From: Spirosoma endophyticum
GTDB taxonomy: Bacteria; Bacteroidota; Bacteroidia; Cytophagales; Spirosomataceae
NCBI RefSeq assembly: GCF_900112365.1
Contig: NZ_FOLQ01000006.1
Coordinates: 1 to 64,000 of the forward strand
Length of the DNA stretch: 64,000 nt
Direction of reading: 5' to 3'
Part shown: positions 1-8,927 of the stretch, in pieces
Layout: each line of letters opens with the position of its first letter
Numbering within the stretch: the stretch's first letter is position 1
Position numbers and translations under genes: made by a program
The notes under the pieces: generated by a model
The model's database searches: none
Seen by the model: only the letters and a program-made list of their open reading frames with translations
Told to the model about the DNA's origin: nothing

Positions 1-62
1 TCTGCTCGAAACCCATGAAGGCTAGCCAGGAAAGAACCCTCCTTGGTCCAACCTGTAGCCTT

Positions 63-2135
63 ATGCCGATACCCAGGATAAGGCTTTTGGTAGCGGCTTT
101 TATGTTGCTCACCAACCAAGCCATTAGCCAGTCAAAATCTGCTCCTAAACAACCCCGTCTGGGCGTGCGATCCGTGAAACTTTTGGAACAGGGTGGACTA
201 CAGTTTAAAGATTTGAACCGGAATGGCCAGCTCGACAAATACGAAGACTGGCGGTTGTCCGCTCAGGAGCGCAGTCGCGACTTGTTGGCAAAAATGTCAA
301 TCCAGCAAAAGGTCGGTTTCATGCTCATCAGTACCACCCGCATGAAAAACGACCAGTCGTTTGGAACGGCTCAAGCCAAAGAGCCCATTACCAGCGATTT
401 CAATGAAGAGGATTTGGTGGCCAGCCAGAACATGTTTACCCGTAAACCCCTGCCGACGCCGATCATGAACGCAGCGGGTACGACCAAAGCCGTTACTCAA
501 TATCACCTTCGTCACTTCATTTTACGAGCGAATGTAACTGCTCGTACCACAGCCGAATGGGCCAATAAACTCCAGGCACTCTGCGAAAGCGACGGTTTGG
601 GTATTCCGGCCATTATTGCATCCAATCCGCGTAACCACATTACCGGGGCAGCTGCCATCGGCACCAGCGTTGGTAAAACGGTTTTCTCGGCCTGGCCCGG
701 CGAATTAGGCCTCTCAGCCATGCGGGATTTGACACTTGTGCGGGAGTTTGCTGACATTGCCCGCCAGGAATGGTCGGCAGTCGGCCTCCGAAAAGGGTAT
801 ATGTACATGGCCGATTTAGCCACCGAACCTCGCTGGCAGCGCATTGAAGGGACCTTTGGGGAAGATGCTCAGTGGGCAGGTCAGATGATGACCGAAATTG
901 TGTACGGCTTTCAAGGAAAAACACTCGGCCCTAGCTCGGTGGCGGTGACCACCAAGCACTTTCCCGGGGGAGGGTCTGGACAGGGAGGACAAGATCCTCA
1001 CTTCGACTGGGGAAAGAAAGAAGTCTTTCCAGGGGGCAGGTTTGCCAACAACCTGATTCCCTTCAAAGCCGCGATTAAAGCTGGTACCTCAGCCATTATG
1101 CCCTATTATTCGCTCCCGGCTGATACCAAGTATGAACCCATTGCTTACGCCTACAACCGGGCCGTTATTCACGATCTGTTACGGACCGAATTAGGGTTTA
1201 CCGGTATCATTAATTCCGACACAGGGCCGATTGAAATGATGCCCTGGGGAGCGGAAAACCTCTCCATTCAGGAGCGCTATAAACGAACCCTGGAAGCGGG
1301 CGTTAACCTCTACTCGGGTACGGCTGACCCGGCCAATTTGCTGGCTACGGTCAAAAGTGGCAGGGTCGACCCCAAACTGATCGACGATTCGGTGCTTCGG
1401 CTGCTACTGGAAAAATTCAACCTGGGGCTTTTCGAAAACCCCTACGTGGATGAGGCTGCCGCCGAGCGCCTTGTGGGGAACGCACAATTTCAGGCTAAAG
1501 CCGATCTGGCCCACCGCAAGTCCATTGTTCTGCTACGCAATGAAGCCGACCTGCTGCCCCTTAAGCCTCAAACGAAAGTGTATTTCGAAGCCAATGCCGC
1601 CAGGGCTGGTGGCTCCGCAACAGCGGCTACCAGCTTTACGGCCAATGAGGGCAACTACCCCATTACGTTTGTGGCTACGCCTGAAGACGCGGATGTGATC
1701 CTACTCTGGCTAAAGCCTTCGGCTAAGCCCCTGTTCGCGTCGGATGGGTCGCCGATCTATCTGTCCTTATCCAAGAATTCAATTGACGTCGCCTATGTCA
1801 ATTCATTGACGGTTAAGAGACCGACCATTTTGGCGATTAACTACAGCAACCCCTGGGTCATCGACGAAATCTACCGGAAAGATGCCAGCAACTCAATTAA
1901 GGGCGTTCTGGCCACGTTTGGCACCACACCTGACGCACTGCTGGACATTGTGACGGGCAAGTTTAGTCCAACGGGGAAAATGCCCTTTACCACCCCCGTT
2001 TCAGAGGAGGTCGTTAAAAACCAGAAAGAAGATGTGCCTGGATATGAGGAAGGATCGGGCTACGGTTTATTTAAGTACAATGAAGGATTGATGTATAAAG
2101 GCGGTAACAAAAACTTACCGGCCAGCAAGCCCTGA
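63..2135 (+). CDS. Glycoside hydrolase family 3 (beta-glucosidase-like), secreted
   Basis: This predicted exo-acting beta-glycosidase (about 690 aa) releases terminal sugars from beta-linked oligosaccharides. An upstream in-frame ATG at 15 exists, but the ATG at 63 starts directly on a signal peptide (MPIPRIRLLVAAFML, then cleavage near AISQ). After it comes an EF-hand-like loop (DLNRNGQLDKYEDWRL), a hallmark of many Bacteroidota GH3 enzymes. The N-terminal TIM-barrel carries KHFPGGG and the nucleophile motif INSDTG, with the presumed nucleophile Asp about residue 386 from this start. A C-terminal alpha/beta sandwich follows (HRKSIVLLRNEADLLPL). The protein probably acts in the periplasm or at the surface on sugars from a neighbouring glycan locus. 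The family call is strong; the substrate is unknown. The gene lies at the window edge, so upstream partners are not visible. Confidence 0.9.
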   Translation: MPIPRIRLLVAAFMLLTNQAISQSKSAPKQPRLGVRSVKLLEQGGLQFKDLNRNGQLDKYEDWRLSAQERSRDLLAKMSIQQKVGFMLISTTRMKNDQSFGTAQAKEPITSDFNEEDLVASQNMFTRKPLPTPIMNAAGTTKAVTQYHLRHFILRANVTARTTAEWANKLQALCESDGLGIPAIIASNPRNHITGAAAIGTSVGKTVFSAWPGELGLSAMRDLTLVREFADIARQEWSAVGLRKGYMYMADLATEPRWQRIEGTFGEDAQWAGQMMTEIVYGFQGKTLGPSSVAVTTKHFPGGGSGQGGQDPHFDWGKKEVFPGGRFANNLIPFKAAIKAGTSAIMPYYSLPADTKYEPIAYAYNRAVIHDLLRTELGFTGIINSDTGPIEMMPWGAENLSIQERYKRTLEAGVNLYSGTADPANLLATVKSGRVDPKLIDDSVLRLLLEKFNLGLFENPYVDEAAAERLVGNAQFQAKADLAHRKSIVLLRNEADLLPLKPQTKVYFEANAARAGGSATAATSFTANEGNYPITFVATPEDADVILLWLKPSAKPLFASDGSPIYLSLSKNSIDVAYVNSLTVKRPTILAINYSNPWVIDEIYRKDASNSIKGVLATFGTTPDALLDIVTGKFSPTGKMPFTTPVSEEVVKNQKEDVPGYEEGSGYGLFKYNEGLMYKGGNKNLPASKP

Positions 2136-2189
2136 CCAGGTATACCAAAACAAGAGTTAACCATGCAGTAAACGATCCAATTTACCCTG

Positions 2190-2211
2190 CTGACGTTCAA
2201 CTAAACGTCGG
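2190..2211 (+). terminator. Weak hairpin after the GH3 gene
   Basis: A short stem (GACGTT at 2192-2197 with AACGTC at 2204-2209, extended by one wobble and one G-C pair) is followed by a T-rich stretch. It lies 55 bases after the GH3 stop codon and could end that transcript. The stem is short, so support is weak. Confidence 0.3.
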
Positions 2212-2287
2212 TTTATTTCCAGTACAAGACACTTATGGGAGGGGAATGATCACTGGGTTTGTAGCCCCTCCACTGAATAGCTTAAGC

Positions 2288-3115
2288 TCAACTCGATCCA
2301 GCTAAATCCTGCTCATCAGCCGACTGGGCAAGGCCTTCCGCCAACAGCCTAGACAACTGGCTATGCATAAAATGCACAATAGGCACCGTCGTTTGCTGAC
2401 GCCAACTCCTTTCCAGGCTGGTGAAATAAGCCAGCCGGTGGTCAATATAGACCCCACGAAGCGGTAACTGGTGGTAGTGCTGAATGTAGTTCATTACTAG
2501 CCGGGCCATGGGACCGTTGCCCGCTCAAAAGGGGTGAAGAGTTAACAACTGAAAGTGAGACTCGGAAGATAAATCATAGACCTGCCGAGAGGTGTGTGCA
2601 CCTGATGGATGCGGGTGTTGATGCCCTTGAGCAACGCATCAATAGCTGCGGGTAGTTAGTGAGCCGCCACGACTTTCCGCCTTCCGACCATGGCCGAGTC
2701 AAGGCGTAAGTCTCCCTGACGGTATTTAAAGAGCTTAATAAGGAATAGATCAGGCCTCCCGTCTGAGCCATCAGCGTGGCGGCTACCGCCTGGAGGGCAA
2801 TTCGATTGAGGGGTTGGCCTTGTCTGGCCAAGGACAGTATCTGCTCCAGGACCTGGTGATGGTCGATCATACGCCCTTGCTCGGTGAAGGATTTGTCTAC
2901 AATCGGTTGGCCGTTTTGAATCAGGTTTCGGGTTTGAGCCAAGGTCAGGCTTGACCCTTCGATGACCGTTGAGTGGTAAGTAAGCCGAACCAACTCGTTA
3001 ATCCCATTGGCGTTCCCATCGGCGACTGCCCTGCGATAGCCATCCAGAAGTTGGGGCAGTGTGGACTGGGTAGAGGAATCTGGCAGCGGATGGACAAAGC
3101 GCTTGCTTTCAACCG
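2288..3115 (-). pseudogene. Degenerate Fic-family gene
   Basis: On the minus strand, joining three reading frames rebuilds a Fic-domain protein. The N-terminal part at about 3110-2630 contains LVRLTYHSTVIEGSSLTLA, the Fic inhibitory/N-terminal signature. A middle part reads DALLKGINTRIHQVH. The core then reads HPF-stop-AGNGPMAR at 2536-2501, where the family consensus is HxFx(D/E)GNGRxxR. An in-frame TGA (2525-2527) sits inside the motif, the acidic residue is Ala and the first Arg is Pro. At least two frame changes (near 2580-2650) and the stop make it non-functional. The tail at 2509-2288 encodes the usual C-terminal helices (MARLVMNYIQHYHQLPLRG). No clear start codon is visible in frame upstream of 2993. 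It lies convergent to the GH3 gene. Confidence 0.75.
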
Positions 3116-3358
3116 GTAAGTGTAGTGAAAAAATCAGTAACCTGAAAAGCCACGTCCAGAGACCAGAATGTACGCGGCTCTTTAACTACGATTAGTGTAC
3201 CGACAAAATCACCACTATCCGATTGCCCCTTCCACTTGCTCCGTACTTCAGTGAGTAAATTGCTCCAATCAGCCCCTTTACCAGACGTTCAATGTACAGG
3301 GATCGAAGTAATTAACGGGTTAAGAGGGCAAAGCATCTCACCCACTTATCCCAAAGTA

Positions 3359-5035
3359 ATGACGACTAAGCTAATTCGTATGATAAAGGATAGCTTCCTG
3401 ACGGTCCTCCTGGTACTAGGGGCATGGGTGACTCAGGGGCAGACGAAAGGCTCACCTGACCACGTAGTAATCACCTCCCAAAAAGGAAAAAGCGGCATAT
3501 CCACTAATCCAAATGGAGACTTGCAGCTAAACGTATCGCCAAGGGATGTCGCTAAATTCAAAGCCGCCGGACGGGTTCGTTATCGTGACTTCGGCGCCAG
3601 AGGGGATGGCAAAGCCGACGATATGGACGCTATCGCTGCGACCCATGCCTTTGCCAACCGGCACGGCCTGTTGGTGAAAGCCGACCCGGAAGCCACCTAT
3701 TATATTGGCGGCAAGGAACGCACAGCGTTCATTCAGACGGACACGGATTTTGGCACGGCCTCCTTTCTGATTGACGACACCCAGGTGCAAAATCGCAATA
3801 CGTCGGTTTTCACGGTCAGTTCAGAGCTCAAACCGTTTAAGCTGGAAACGATACCTTCCCTTCAGAAGAACCAGCAAAAAATCGAAGCGTCTTTGCCGGG
3901 CCCCTGTCTGATTACGGTCACCAATGCGAACGTAAAGCACTACATCCGGTTTGGGCTCAACCAAAACAATGGCTCTTCGCAGACCGATATTTTTGTCGTC
4001 GACAAAACCGGCAAGGTCGATATGAACGCCCCCATCATCTGGGATTTCGATCAGATCACCGACATCTCCGCGCTGCCTATCGACGAGAAACCGCTGACGA
4101 TTACGGGGGGGCGTTTCACCACCCTTGCCAATAAAGCCGAATCAAACTATACCTATTATAACCGAAACATCGCCATCCGACGGTCCAATGTGCTGGTTGA
4201 GGGGCTACAGCACCACATCCAGGGTGAAGAAGACCACGGTGCGCCCTATGGCGGTTTTATCAACATTGGTGACTGCGCCTATGTCACGGTAAAAAACACC
4301 ATGCTTACTGGGCATAAGACGTATAGCACCATCGGCGCGGCCGGTAAACCCGTCTCAATGGGTACGTATGACCTTTCGGTCAACCGAGCCCTTCATGTAT
4401 CCTTCATAAATTGCAGCCAGACCAATGACATAAACGACAGGACGTATTGGGGTATTCTGGGTTCTAACTTCAGTAAAAATCTGCTTTATGATGGGTGTAC
4501 CCTCTCCCGGTTTGATGCCCACCAGGGCGTGGCCAATGCCACCATCCGCAACTCAACCCTGGGCCATATGGGCATCAATGCCATTGGTAGCGGGGTCTTA
4601 CTGGTGGAGAATTCGACCCTTCGCGGCAGGAGCCTGGTCAACCTGCGCCCCGACTATGGGAGTAGCTGGCAGGGAGAGGTGGTGATTCGCAATTGTGTTT
4701 TCGTGCCAGCAGGCGATAAATTCATTAGTGCCGACCTGATAAGCGGCTCCTATTCAGGTCAGCATAATTTCGGCTACACCTGCTATATGCCTCAACGAAT
4801 CACCATTGAAAATCTCCGGATCGACGACTCGGGGCATGGAGAAACTTACCGGGGGACTGCCCTTTTTGCCAATTTCAATCCGCAAATGACAGACAATACC
4901 TACCAGGAAAAATTCCCCTATGTCATCACGAAAGAGGTCATTCTCAGAAACATAACGACTACCAGCGGGAAAGCACTACGAATCAGCGATAATCCGTTCA
5001 TGTTCCGGGAGGTAAAGGTTGACACCGGCCAGTAG
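3359..5035 (+). CDS. Secreted right-handed beta-helix protein (pectate-lyase-3 fold)
   Basis: This predicted secreted protein of about 558 aa has a hydrophobic N-terminus (MIKDSFLTVLLVLGAW) that fits a signal peptide cleaved near TQGQ. The start is taken at ATG 3359; ATG 3380 is equally possible, and the frame stays open upstream to 3236. Around residues 74-100 it has YRDFGARGDGKADDMDAI, the pectate_lyase_3 motif that opens many parallel beta-helix polysaccharide lyases and GH28-type proteins. The rest is rich in short V/I/N-x-T/S strands (VTVKNTMLTGHK, VVIRNCVFVPAG) as expected for helix rungs. Catalytic residues cannot be assigned, so it may be a lyase, a hydrolase or a binding protein. It lies upstream of SusC/SusD on the same strand, but 760 bases and a promoter candidate separate them. 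Confidence 0.7.
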   Translation: MTTKLIRMIKDSFLTVLLVLGAWVTQGQTKGSPDHVVITSQKGKSGISTNPNGDLQLNVSPRDVAKFKAAGRVRYRDFGARGDGKADDMDAIAATHAFANRHGLLVKADPEATYYIGGKERTAFIQTDTDFGTASFLIDDTQVQNRNTSVFTVSSELKPFKLETIPSLQKNQQKIEASLPGPCLITVTNANVKHYIRFGLNQNNGSSQTDIFVVDKTGKVDMNAPIIWDFDQITDISALPIDEKPLTITGGRFTTLANKAESNYTYYNRNIAIRRSNVLVEGLQHHIQGEEDHGAPYGGFINIGDCAYVTVKNTMLTGHKTYSTIGAAGKPVSMGTYDLSVNRALHVSFINCSQTNDINDRTYWGILGSNFSKNLLYDGCTLSRFDAHQGVANATIRNSTLGHMGINAIGSGVLLVENSTLRGRSLVNLRPDYGSSWQGEVVIRNCVFVPAGDKFISADLISGSYSGQHNFGYTCYMPQRITIENLRIDDSGHGETYRGTALFANFNPQMTDNTYQEKFPYVITKEVILRNITTTSGKALRISDNPFMFREVKVDTGQ

Positions 5036-5714
5036 AGCTGGCACAATGTCATGGTCATTTTCAATGAGTCGAATGAGAACAGGGGGAGTAGCCTGTTGGA
5101 AAGCAGAAAGGATCAAGAGTTAATCATCCTGCGTCATCATCCACTACCCAACCCCTGGCATCGGAGATCTAAACCGCAGGCTTAGCTCTTTCCCCATCAC
5201 CGTTCAATTAAACGTTCCATTCTTACTGAAATAAGTCAGAGGCAGGTGACCCTTGGTAAAGGGCTCAAGCAACAATTTAGTCATCGTCAAAAATGGACTT
5301 TGCCGTGAAATAAGCTAGTAAAAAAGGCTAGGATTGTTCTTTGCTTTTAATCCGGCATTAATGTCTACCCCACTGAAGGCTGGATAACTATATCTTTTTT
5401 GTAAAATATAGAATAGGTGATCGTGTTTTTTCAAATGATAGCATTTCTGGAGTAGACTCAACATAATGATTCACGTGGCACACACTGTCCTCATTTTATC
5501 CTAGTCAAGCAAACAGACTTACCTCTTGTCTTTTCTCGTATTAGGGCAATTTCATTAGGCATTAACTGATCCACTCTTCAGGTATTGAATCCGTCTTCTG
5601 ACAGGGCTAAACAACCAATGTCGGAAGATATAACTCTATTTTTCGAACTGGAGTAGCATACTATCATCCATCTTCTACGGTCCATTTACCATTTTTCGTG
5701 TTTGTTCATCACCG
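5036..5714. other. Non-coding stretch between beta-helix gene and SusC
   Basis: I see no credible gene here. The sequence is more A+T-rich than the flanking genes, above all from 5270 on, and no long hairpin was found. It presumably holds the control region of the following SusC/SusD pair. Confidence 0.5.
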
Positions 5715-5722
5715 TAATTTTG
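5715..5722 (+). promoter_or_regulatory. Candidate Bacteroidota -7 box for susCD
   Basis: TAATTTTG matches the Bacteroidota housekeeping -7 consensus TAnnTTTG exactly and lies 71 bases upstream of the SusC start. No well-spaced -33 TTG was found (the nearest, at 5702-5704, is too close), so this rests on one box. Confidence 0.4.
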
Positions 5723-5793
5723 TATATATCAAAGTCTTTTTAGCATTGAAAGTAACCCTTCTTGATCGTTCACCTACTAATTATCCTATACCC

Positions 5794-8700
5794 ATGAAAC
5801 ATTTATATTTCATTTTATTCCTAATGCTGAACGTCTGGTTACCGGCACGGGTACTGGCGCAGACACGTCCGGTAGAGGGCAAAGTCACGGATGAAAAAGG
5901 CGAAGGCTTACCCGGTGTAAGCGTCGTTTTAAAAAGTACAACACGGGGGACAACGACGGACGCATCGGGTCAATTTAAGCTCTCCATTCCCAACGGAAAT
6001 GCCGTGTTGATTGTCAGTTTTGTTGGCTACATCCGCCAGGAGATTGACGTTAATAACCGGTCGGTGATTAATGTCCAGTTACAGAATGACGATAAAGCTC
6101 TGGAAGAGGTTGTTGTCGTTGGGTATGGAACGCAGAAGAAAGTAAACCTGACGGGTGCCGTTTCAACAGTTGACTCGAAGGCGCTGGAGTACCGACCCAG
6201 TGCTACGTTAGCGAACGCGCTTCAGGGTGTTACACCTGGATTAACAATCACGCGGCAGAGTGGTCAGCCGGGTAGTCAGGGTATTAGTCTCCAGATACGT
6301 GGGGTTACGTCGGCCAATGGGAACGTCAATCCCCTAGTGATGCTCGATGGGGTAAGCGTACCGATTGCTACCATGCAAACGCTTAACCCGAATGATATTG
6401 AGAGTATCAGTGTGCTGAAAGATGCTGCTGCGGCTGCTATTTATGGCGCGCAGGCTGCGGGTGGGGTTGTTTTAATTACAACTAAAAAAGGGAAAGCAGG
6501 TAAGGTTACATTCGATTATCTCGCGCAATACGGTGTCGACTGGGCTATTAATGTACCAGGGCGTATGAGCTTGATGGATGAGGCCTTGTTTTCAAACCTG
6601 GCTCGTAAAAACTCGGGTAGCGCTCCTGAATACACGGATGAAGAATTGCAGCGTATTCGGGATGGGATTCCCTACGTAGTAAATCCAGCGGACACCGGTA
6701 CGTATCTATTTTATAATCAGCAATCGTTGACGGATCAGTTGCTTCGTAAATACACGACGATGAAGACTCACAACTTCACAGCTCGGGGCGGTTCCGATAA
6801 GGTAAACTTTCTGTTATCGGCCGGTTATTATGAAAAACAGGGCGTATTTAAAATCGGACCTGATAATGCGAAACGCTACAACCTGCGACTAAATCTGGGG
6901 GCTCAGCTAACCAAACACCTTTCGCTCGATACGCGATTATCCTATACACTCGAACGTATCCAGCAATCATCGGCCGGAGTCGATGGGGAAGGGTTGCTGT
7001 ATCAGGTTTACCGGCTGCGAACGCGAACGCCCTTCTTCACCCCGGAAGGACGCTATAACGGCGCAGGCTCAGCGGCTACCGCGTATGGTATCCTTGAATC
7101 GGGCGGCTATAATGATCAGAACAAGCGGCAGTTCGACGGCGTGGCTAACCTCCAGGCGGCCAATTTTGTGAAAGGACTAACCTTACGGGCCGTGGCCGGA
7201 GTGCAGTATCGGCCCGCCAACCGGGAGCTATTCGCCCGCACTGTACCGCTCTGGGGAAAATCCCGAATTTTAAGTTATGCCAACAATCCGAACTCGTTCC
7301 AAGTCACGAATGAACTGATTAGAAACACTAACCTGCAGTTTCTGGCAACGTATGACCTCAAGGTGGGCGATAAACACAATTTTACGTTGTTGGGTGGGTA
7401 TCAGTGGGAAGACTACCGGGAAGAAGGTGTAACGACAACGTCCTCTAATCTGGTTAGCAATGACCTGCCAACGCTGAACCTTGGCGACGATAGAACCAAG
7501 AGCAACAGCGAATACGTAGGAGCGCGGGCTTTCCAGTCCATATTTAGTCGTTTCAACTATAATTACGATGGTAAATACCTGTTCGAAGCTACTATCCGGC
7601 AGGATGAAAGCTCGAAACTGGCATCCGGTTTACGGACTAAGATATTCCCGTCTGTATCGGCAGGCTGGAACATGCAGCGCGAAGAATGGTTTGCCCGGAC
7701 ATTGCCGCTATTTACTGAGTTTAAAGTCCGTGGATCGTGGGGTCGTCTGGGAGGTGCTCTGGGCGACAATATTGGAAACTATGATTACCTGAGTCAGTTG
7801 AGTCGAGGCTCCGGCCTGGTGCTGGGCGATGCGCGAACATCGTATATCTTCCAGAACTCGATTCCGTCGGCAGCCTTGTCGTGGGAAACCATTGAAACGA
7901 GTGATCTTGGTATTGACCTCGGATTTTTTCAGAATCGGCTTCAATTTACGGGCGATTATTACGTAAAATACAATCGTAATATGCTGACACCTATGCAGTT
8001 GCCGGGTACAATTGGTATCGGCACGCCAAGGCAGAACAATGGTGAACTGAAATCCTGGGGCTGGGAAACGGAAGTCCGATATCGTGGTCAGGTGGGCAAA
8101 GACTTTACATATTCAGTCTCCGCTAACTTATCGGATAATAATAATAAACTGCTGAGTTACTCAGGACGTACAGTTATTGGAACGGGTACGAATGGATTGG
8201 TCGAAGGATACCCGTTGAATACGATCTGGGGTTATCAGACGGCGGGGTATTTCCAAACCGCCGATGAGGTTAAGAATTGGGCATTTCAGGACAATCGCTC
8301 GGGTGCAGGCGACGTAAAATACATTGATCAGAACGGTGACGGACGGATCACGGTTGGAAAGGGTTCGGCGGCCGATTATGGAGATCTGGCTTTACTCGGT
8401 ACAACTAACCCCCGTTACCAGTATGGATTCACGTTAAGCGCTCAATGGAAAGGTTTCGATCTGACGATTTTCATGCAGGGCGTTGGCAAACGTAGTTATC
8501 GGGCCAACGCCGAATCCATTGCACCATTGCTTGTTACCTGGAAGCAGGCGCTGGCCATTCACAGCGATTACTGGACGCCCGAAAATCCGAACGCTCTTTA
8601 CCCACGTCCCTACGTAGGGGCAACGCATAATTACCTGGCGTCGGACAAGTGGACGCTCAATGCCAGTTACCTCCGTATGAAGAACCTGCAATTTGGCTAC

Positions 8701-8892
8701 ACGCTGCCTACTACGTTGACGCAGAAAGCTCATATCAATCAGGCTCGATTCTTTTTCTCCGGTCAGGATTTATTCACTATCTCGGGCCTGAAAGCCTTCC
8801 AGGGGTATTATGATCCTGAGACACGCGATGGTGTACAGAACGACTATCCGTTTTTTGCTACGGCCTCGATGGGCCTGAATATCTCCTTTTAA
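5794..8892 (+). CDS. SusC/RagA-type TonB-linked outer-membrane transporter (pair 1)
   Basis: This outer-membrane beta-barrel of about 1032 aa imports oligosaccharides using TonB energy, capped by its SusD partner. ATG 5794 begins a clear signal peptide (MKHLYFILFLMLNVWLPARV, cut near LAQ, residue 23); an upstream in-frame extension to 5698 lacks signal character. A carboxypeptidase-D regulatory-like domain spans about residues 27-98. The SusC signature EEVVVVGYGTQKK is at 104-116, then the plug (about 118-230, with DAAAAAIYGAQAAGGVV) and the barrel ending in an aromatic residue (NISF). There is no STN domain, so it probably does not signal through FecR. SusD follows after 35 bases. The substrate is not deducible from sequence; the nearby beta-helix protein and GH3 enzyme are candidate partners. 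Confidence 0.95.
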   Translation: MKHLYFILFLMLNVWLPARVLAQTRPVEGKVTDEKGEGLPGVSVVLKSTTRGTTTDASGQFKLSIPNGNAVLIVSFVGYIRQEIDVNNRSVINVQLQNDDKALEEVVVVGYGTQKKVNLTGAVSTVDSKALEYRPSATLANALQGVTPGLTITRQSGQPGSQGISLQIRGVTSANGNVNPLVMLDGVSVPIATMQTLNPNDIESISVLKDAAAAAIYGAQAAGGVVLITTKKGKAGKVTFDYLAQYGVDWAINVPGRMSLMDEALFSNLARKNSGSAPEYTDEELQRIRDGIPYVVNPADTGTYLFYNQQSLTDQLLRKYTTMKTHNFTARGGSDKVNFLLSAGYYEKQGVFKIGPDNAKRYNLRLNLGAQLTKHLSLDTRLSYTLERIQQSSAGVDGEGLLYQVYRLRTRTPFFTPEGRYNGAGSAATAYGILESGGYNDQNKRQFDGVANLQAANFVKGLTLRAVAGVQYRPANRELFARTVPLWGKSRILSYANNPNSFQVTNELIRNTNLQFLATYDLKVGDKHNFTLLGGYQWEDYREEGVTTTSSNLVSNDLPTLNLGDDRTKSNSEYVGARAFQSIFSRFNYNYDGKYLFEATIRQDESSKLASGLRTKIFPSVSAGWNMQREEWFARTLPLFTEFKVRGSWGRLGGALGDNIGNYDYLSQLSRGSGLVLGDARTSYIFQNSIPSAALSWETIETSDLGIDLGFFQNRLQFTGDYYVKYNRNMLTPMQLPGTIGIGTPRQNNGELKSWGWETEVRYRGQVGKDFTYSVSANLSDNNNKLLSYSGRTVIGTGTNGLVEGYPLNTIWGYQTAGYFQTADEVKNWAFQDNRSGAGDVKYIDQNGDGRITVGKGSAADYGDLALLGTTNPRYQYGFTLSAQWKGFDLTIFMQGVGKRSYRANAESIAPLLVTWKQALAIHSDYWTPENPNALYPRPYVGATHNYLASDKWTLNASYLRMKNLQFGYTLPTTLTQKAHINQARFFFSGQDLFTISGLKAFQGYYDPETRDGVQNDYPFFATASMGLNISF

Positions 8893-8927
8893 TTGATTGT
8901 CACTTGCAGAACGAACTTATCAAGTCA

